From: Hydrocarboniphaga effusa AP103
GTDB taxonomy: Bacteria > Pseudomonadota > Gammaproteobacteria > Nevskiales > Nevskiaceae
Length of the DNA stretch: 64,000 nt
Reading direction: 5' to 3'
Assembly: GCF_000271305.1 (NCBI RefSeq)
Contig: NZ_AKGD01000001.1
Span: 682,001 to 746,000, forward strand
Of the stretch, positions 59,693 through 64,000 are shown piece by piece. Both the position numbers and the translations under genes were made by a program. Position 1 is the first letter of the stretch. Every line of letters begins with the position of its first letter. Below the pieces are notes generated by a model, which saw nothing but the letters and a program-made list of their open reading frames with translations, was not told where the DNA came from and ran no database searches.

Positions 59693-62005
59693 CTATAGAT
59701 TCCACGTCAGCGTGACGCCGTAAGTCCGCGGCGGGTTGTATGCGGCGAACGTCGCTCCGAGGAAGGTTCCCTGGAACACGCGCGTGGTTTCGTCCGTCAG
59801 GTTCTGGCCCCAGAACGACACCGTCCAATGATCGGACGGGCTGATGTAGATGACGCGCGCATCGACGAAGTGGGTCGGCGGGCGGAACTCCGGGCCGACG
59901 TTGGAATCATCGTCGTAGATCTTGCTTTCGTAGCGGTAGTCGGCGGCCAGGCGAACGATCGCTCCGCTCGAAGCCAGCACATCGTACGAAGGCGAAACCA
60001 CGACCTTGTTTCTCGGCAGTCGCGTCAGGCGATTGCCCGCATAGCTTTCTTCCGGCGAGAAGTCGTACTTGTCGAAGGTACCGTCGGTCCAGGCGTACGT
60101 CGTCATCAGGTTCGCACCGGCGAACGGGCGCCAGTTGAAATAGGTTTCGTAGCCCTTGATCGTCGCCGCGCCCGCGTTCTTGGTGACCTTGGTCAGATCG
60201 GGCAACACGTTGATGGTCTGCAGATCGGTGTAGTCCATCCAGTAGAGCGTGTTGTTCCAGACCAGCCTGCCGCCGAAGAAGCTGCTCTTCTGGCCGATTT
60301 CGTAGTTGGTCGCGTATTCGGGCTTGAAGCTCTGCGAGGCCTCCGCCGCCGCGCCGGGCGTATCGGAAAAGCCACCGCTCTTGAAGCCGCGCGACACCAT
60401 CGCGTAGAGCAGATGATCCTTGAACGGCTTGAAGTCGCCGCCGACGCGATAGGTCACCGCATCCCAGCTGTCCGACAACTGCAGATCGAAGCGCTCGCTC
60501 GCACGGAACAGGTTCGGCCCTTCGGTGTTCGACAGCGCATAGTCCTTTTCATCCTTGGAATAGCGGATGCCGCCGATCACATGCCACATTTCTCCGACCG
60601 GAATCGTGACGTCGCCGTAGGCCGCGTAGCTGTCGAGCGTCGCGTCCTGGTGATAGGTCTCGGTGCCCGGGCCGCGGCCGGTGTCGAGGATCAGGGTGTC
60701 GCGACGATTGGTGTCGTTGGTGAACGTGAACAGGCCGGCCACCCAGCGGATGCTGCTTTCCGGCAGCGAGGAAAGCCGCAGCTCGTTGCTGTAGAAGTGG
60801 CTCTTTTCCGGCGCTCCGCCCGAGATCGCGATGCGATTGGTGCTCGGGTTGCCGCCGTCGAAGTCGTAGCTCTCGCGATAGTCCAGCTCGCGATAGGAGC
60901 CGAGGTAGGTCAACGTCGCGAACGACAGATCGAGATCGCCCTGCAGGCGCGAGCCCCAGGTTTCCTTGTTCAAATACCCTTCGAACGAGCCCGCCGTGTA
61001 GTTCCGGTTGCGATCGATCGTCCACAACGGCGCATACGGACTGCCGGGGTCGCGATCGACGACATGCTGGCCCGGGCCTGCGGCGCGGCTGCGCGTGCCA
61101 TCCAGCGAGAACAGCAGGCGCAGGCTGTCCTGCGGGTTGTAGGCCAGCTGCACGCGCAGGCTGCGATCGTCCTGATCGTCCTGGCGGCCGCCGGTGAAGT
61201 TGTTCTCGGTATAGCCATCGTGCTGCCGAACCGCACCGGCCACGCGAATCGCCGCCTTGCCGTCGGCAAACGGCACGTTGACGAAGCCGGCATCTTCCGC
61301 ACGCGCGTAATTGCCGACCGTGACCTGGGCACCCGCGTCGAACTTGGTGAAGTCCGGCTTGCGCGTGATCACGTTGACCGCACCGCCGACCACGTTGCGT
61401 CCGTACAAGGTGCCCTGCGGGCCCTTGAGCACTTCGACGCGCTCGACATCGAAGGCATCGAAGGCGACGGCCGCCGGCCTGCCCAGATAGACCTCGTCCA
61501 GAAATACCGCGGAACTCGGGTCACCCGCGGCGCCGCGGTCCGACGAGCCGATGCCGCGAACGGCCAGGCGCGGCTGCGAAGACGGAAAAGCGTCGAACAC
61601 CAGGCCGGGCGTGCGCGTGGCGACGTCCTGCACGGCGACGATGCGCGCCTCGCTGAGCTGCTCGGCGGTGAAGGCCGTGATGGTCACCGGAACGTCCTGC
61701 AGCTTCTCCTTGCGGCGCTGCGCGGTGACGACCACCTCTTCGATGCCGCCGTCCGTTCGCGCGTCGCCTGCAGCTTCGGAGGCAGCGGCTTCGTCCGCTT
61801 CCGACGTATCGGCGGCGGCCGGGGCTGGAAGGTCCTGCGACGCAGCGTCGGCCGGCGCTGCCGCCTCGGCCTGCGAAACCTGCGGTCCGAGCGGCGCCTC
61901 GACCGGCGCTTCTTCGACCGGTGCCTGCGCCTGCGTAGCACTGCTTGCTGCGACGGCGGCCACGGCCACGCTCCAGGCGCAAGCCGCCAGCTTCACTGAT
62001 TGCAT
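59693..62005 (-). CDS. TonB-dependent receptor of the catabolic locus
   Basis: 770 residues. A signal peptide is followed by a long Ala/Glu/Pro-rich insert (about 25-88), then a TonB box and plug start (GGIEEVVVTAQRRKEKLQDV, PVTITAFTAEQLSEARIVAV), RGIGSSDRGAAGDPSSAVFL and VLKGPQGTLYGRNVVGGAVN, and a beta-barrel ending in WNL. This is the FecA/BtuB-like class common for aromatic or complex organic ligands. GGAGGGG precedes the start. It leads the operon receptor, TtuC, MFS, SDR, with the operator just upstream. Confidence 0.94.
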   Translation of the reverse strand: MQSVKLAACAWSVAVAAVAASSATQAQAPVEEAPVEAPLGPQVSQAEAAAPADAASQDLPAPAAADTSEADEAAASEAAGDARTDGGIEEVVVTAQRRKEKLQDVPVTITAFTAEQLSEARIVAVQDVATRTPGLVFDAFPSSQPRLAVRGIGSSDRGAAGDPSSAVFLDEVYLGRPAAVAFDAFDVERVEVLKGPQGTLYGRNVVGGAVNVITRKPDFTKFDAGAQVTVGNYARAEDAGFVNVPFADGKAAIRVAGAVRQHDGYTENNFTGGRQDDQDDRSLRVQLAYNPQDSLRLLFSLDGTRSRAAGPGQHVVDRDPGSPYAPLWTIDRNRNYTAGSFEGYLNKETWGSRLQGDLDLSFATLTYLGSYRELDYRESYDFDGGNPSTNRIAISGGAPEKSHFYSNELRLSSLPESSIRWVAGLFTFTNDTNRRDTLILDTGRGPGTETYHQDATLDSYAAYGDVTIPVGEMWHVIGGIRYSKDEKDYALSNTEGPNLFRASERFDLQLSDSWDAVTYRVGGDFKPFKDHLLYAMVSRGFKSGGFSDTPGAAAEASQSFKPEYATNYEIGQKSSFFGGRLVWNNTLYWMDYTDLQTINVLPDLTKVTKNAGAATIKGYETYFNWRPFAGANLMTTYAWTDGTFDKYDFSPEESYAGNRLTRLPRNKVVVSPSYDVLASSGAIVRLAADYRYESKIYDDDSNVGPEFRPPTHFVDARVIYISPSDHWTVSFWGQNLTDETTRVFQGTFLGATFAAYNPPRTYGVTLTWNL

Positions 62006-62069
62006 ATCCCCTCCAGGATTTATTTCTAGTAATCCCTGGCCGACACCAGGGGTGGAGAAGAATAGGCAA

Positions 62070-62103
62070 AATGAATCCGTAGTGTCAACGGATTGGATTC
62101 AAT
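62070..62103. promoter_or_regulatory. Operator pair upstream of the TonB-receptor operon
   Basis: A perfect ATTGGATTCAAT at 62092-62103 and an 8/12 match (AATGAATCCGTA) at 62070-62081, again 22 bp apart and inverted as at 55329-55362. A weaker third copy (7/12) begins at 62114, another 22 bp on. Confidence 0.65.
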
Positions 62104-62157
62104 TCGTGGTATGTTTGAATTATGTTCTCCGCGAGACTCCCGCAGGCGGTCGGCTCG

Positions 62158-62919
62158 TCACCGGACGGTGGCGAGCGAGTGCACGCGTCTCTTGGTGGCA
62201 ATGACGTGCTCGAACATGATTTTTTCGGCGCTTTCGGCATCGCCCTTGCGCATCGCCTCGATCAATTGCTCATGCTCGGCCTGCGATTTGATGATGTGCT
62301 CGGGCGTGACTTTGGGAACCTGGCGCGCGCGCTGCGGAACGTGCATCGCCACGCTCGGGCAAACCCGCACGACGTCGCCGAAGACCGGATAGATCAGCGT
62401 CATGCGCACGGCGTTCCGGAGCACCGAGTTGTGGCCGACGTGATAGATGGAACGATGGAACGCCCAGTTGAGGTTGTACCAGTCGAACTCGATCTGCTCC
62501 GACCAGTCGCCGCGATCGACGATCTCGCGCGCCTGGGCGACGATGCGGCTCAGGCGATCGAGCACCGCTTCGTCCAGGCCGTGATCCGCGCACAGGCGGC
62601 AGGCCAGGCTTTCGAGCCGCGCGCGCACTTCGATCGAATCGAGCACGTCGCCGATGGTCACCCCGCGCACGGTGTAGCCGCGGTTGACGCTGTACATCAC
62701 CAGGCCTTCGGCCGACAGCACCGCGAGCGCGCTGCGCACCGGCGTTCTCGATACTTCGAGTTCGTCCGCGAGGCCTTCGGCGCGCAGCCGCGTTCCCGGT
62801 GCGATCTGGCCCGTCACGATCATTTCGCGCAGCCGCACGAGCACCGTATGCGTCGCGGGCTCGGTGTGCTGCGGGTCCGCCAGGGCGGCATGATCGAGCG
62901 GTTCAGCCTTTTTCTTCAT
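62158..62919 (-). CDS. GntR/FCD-family regulator
   Basis: 253 residues from the ATG at 62919, which has AGGAG 10 nt upstream; in-frame starts at 62949, 63003 and 63036 lack one. A GntR winged helix (VRLREMIVTGQIAPGTRLRA, EGLADELEVSRTPVRSALAV, EGLVMYSVNRGYTV) is followed by an FCD ligand domain (IEVRARLESLACRLCADHGL, DWYNLNWAFHRSIYHVGHNS, HEQLIEAMRKGDAESAEKIM) whose Asp/His ligands bind a metal and carboxylates. It is the likely repressor for the ATTGGATTCAAT sites. Confidence 0.92.
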   Translation of the reverse strand: MKKKAEPLDHAALADPQHTEPATHTVLVRLREMIVTGQIAPGTRLRAEGLADELEVSRTPVRSALAVLSAEGLVMYSVNRGYTVRGVTIGDVLDSIEVRARLESLACRLCADHGLDEAVLDRLSRIVAQAREIVDRGDWSEQIEFDWYNLNWAFHRSIYHVGHNSVLRNAVRMTLIYPVFGDVVRVCPSVAMHVPQRARQVPKVTPEHIIKSQAEHEQLIEAMRKGDAESAEKIMFEHVIATKRRVHSLATVR

Positions 62920-63072
62920 TCCTACCGAACTCCTGTCCTTGTCTCGCATCTGAACGCGCCGTCCGCCCTCACGGTGAACGCAGCGCGTGGCGTCATTTTC
63001 CATAACCCATAGCGGGCGATCGGACGTATCGATCAAGCCCGCAGTGCTCGCTCGTTTCTGGAGGAAACTCGC

Positions 63073-64000
63073 TTGAACATGATTGCGCCACTGAATCCCG
63101 CGCTGGTCGGGACTCTGATGATCGTCACCTTCATGACGCTCATCATAACCAAGAGAATGTCGGCCATTGCCGCACTGATCGCCGTGCCGATCGTTTTCGG
63201 GATCATCGCGGGCGCGGGTCCGGGCCTGGGCGCGATGATGATCGACGGCGTGCTCAAGGTGGCGCCGACGACTTTGATGCTGGCCTTCGCGGTGCTCTAC
63301 TTCGCGGTGATGATGGACGCGGGGCTCTTCGAACCGCTGGTGCGCCGGGTGCTCGCGCTGGTCGGCACCGATCCGATGCGCATCAGCCTCGGCACCGCGC
63401 TGCTGACCATGATCGTCTCGATCGACGGTGACGGCACCACCACCGCGCTGATCATCATCGGCGCGTTCCTGCCCGTGTACCGGCGCGTCGGCATGAACCC
63501 GCTGATACTCGCCACGCTGCTCGGGCTCGGCAATTCACTGATGAACTTCGTCCCCTGGGGCGGGCCGTCCGCACGCGCCGCGAGCGCGGTGCATGCCGAG
63601 GTGCTCAGCGTATTCCTGCCGCTGCTGCCGGCGATGATCATCGGGCTGATCGCGGTTCTCGGAATCGCCTGGCTGATGGGCCGCTCCGAACGCGCGCGGC
63701 TCGCGCTAACTCCGTTCGGCGCGACGGCGGGCGTGATGCAGGCCGACATCGCCGCTCACGAGCCGTCGGATCCGGAGCTCGCAGCGAAACGCAGGCCGAA
63801 GCTGTTCTGGTTCAACCTGCTGCTGACGCTCGCGCTCGTCGGCGGGCTGATCTCGGGAATCGCGCCGCTGCCCGTGCTGATGATGGGCGCTTTCGCGATC
63901 GGCATCACCGTCAACTATCCGCGCATGAAGGATCAGCGCGAACGGTTCGCCGCGCATTCCGACAACGTGGCCAACGTCGTCGTGCTGCTGTTCGCGGCGG
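63073..64000 (+). CDS. CitMHS-family transporter (3' end beyond the window)
   Basis: An open frame of 309 codons running off the right edge. It starts at TTG 63073 with GGAGGA 7 nt upstream; an ATG at 63079 is the alternative. It has several hydrophobic segments, and SIDGDGTTTALIIIGAF and NSLMNFVPWGGPSARAASAV are characteristic of the CitM/CitH citrate-Mg2+:H+ symporter family. It would import citrate-like di/tricarboxylates. It is divergent from the GntR gene, so it is probably part of the same regulon. Confidence 0.88.
   Translation, partial: MNMIAPLNPALVGTLMIVTFMTLIITKRMSAIAALIAVPIVFGIIAGAGPGLGAMMIDGVLKVAPTTLMLAFAVLYFAVMMDAGLFEPLVRRVLALVGTDPMRISLGTALLTMIVSIDGDGTTTALIIIGAFLPVYRRVGMNPLILATLLGLGNSLMNFVPWGGPSARAASAVHAEVLSVFLPLLPAMIIGLIAVLGIAWLMGRSERARLALTPFGATAGVMQADIAAHEPSDPELAAKRRPKLFWFNLLLTLALVGGLISGIAPLPVLMMGAFAIGITVNYPRMKDQRERFAAHSDNVANVVVLLFAA

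Noticed and set aside
59828..61999. A 723-codon open frame antisense to the TonB-dependent receptor
   Set aside because: Composition typical of antisense frames in high-GC DNA; the sense strand is a clear receptor.
1..64000. CRISPR arrays, rRNA operons or replication origins
   Set aside because: I saw no regularly spaced repeat array, no rRNA sequence and no DnaA-box cluster.

Overview
The window is high-GC DNA of a gammaproteobacterium. A block of AsmA protein, an SRPBCC protein, mutY, yggX and tRNA-Phe, together with prlC, gpmA, gamma carbonic anhydrase, a Mak-type ROK kinase, large TonB-dependent receptors and a copper multicopper oxidase/TolC set, suggests a free-living Xanthomonadales (Lysobacterales)-like or related Nevskiales-like organism. 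The order is an inference; the class is fairly safe.

Bases 1-24,300 are chromosomal backbone. They carry a lipoprotein cut by the left edge, an AraC regulator, a secreted protein with an FGE-like partner, a LON-substrate-binding-domain protein, a uracil-DNA-glycosylase-like protein, a class A beta-lactamase-like serine hydrolase, a membrane diguanylate cyclase, prlC, a lipoprotein esterase, gamma carbonic anhydrase and gpmA. Next comes a four-gene copper-type operon (CopL-like, TolC-like, multicopper oxidase, HExxH protein), then a TonB-dependent receptor paired with a lipoprotein that contains a tandem duplication of about 440 residues. A good Pho-box match lies upstream of that pair.

Bases 24,795-38,896 are a 14.1-kb genomic island. 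It is bounded by a perfect 31-bp direct repeat lying inside the 5' end of mak. The chromosomal mak start is stranded at the left end, and the right end of the island supplies a new ATG that restores a full-length mak. The island carries a P4-type integrase, an AlpA-like protein, an IS3-family element, a PurA-like gene truncated by that IS, a DUF7002 gene and a dNMP-kinase-like gene in a tight row, an XRE/ImmA pair with a three-repeat operator array, a DUF2188/TIR/papain-like-fold row, a minus-strand four-gene cassette containing a regulator broken by an in-frame TGA, small regulators and a 615-residue tyrosine recombinase. Much of it looks like a partly decayed defence-type cargo.

Bases 38,885-44,685 return to backbone (mak, asmA-like, SRPBCC, mutY, yggX, tRNA-Phe). 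From about 44,700 to the right edge there is an AraC/TerC pair and then a large catabolic locus. It comprises a class II aldolase, a glycerate-2-kinase-like protein, a 2-hydroxyacid dehydrogenase, DUF4387, an AtuA-family protein, HyuA/HyuB, an amidohydrolase, an SDR, an MFS transporter, a TtuC-like dehydrogenase, a TonB-dependent receptor, a GntR/FCD regulator and a CitMHS-family transporter. Three intergenic regions share a VanR/GntR-like 12-mer (ATTGGATTCAAT) in paired copies whose starts are exactly 22 bp apart. These would place almost the whole locus in one regulon, probably for import and breakdown of a hydroxy-di/tricarboxylate or a lactone or conjugate of one.
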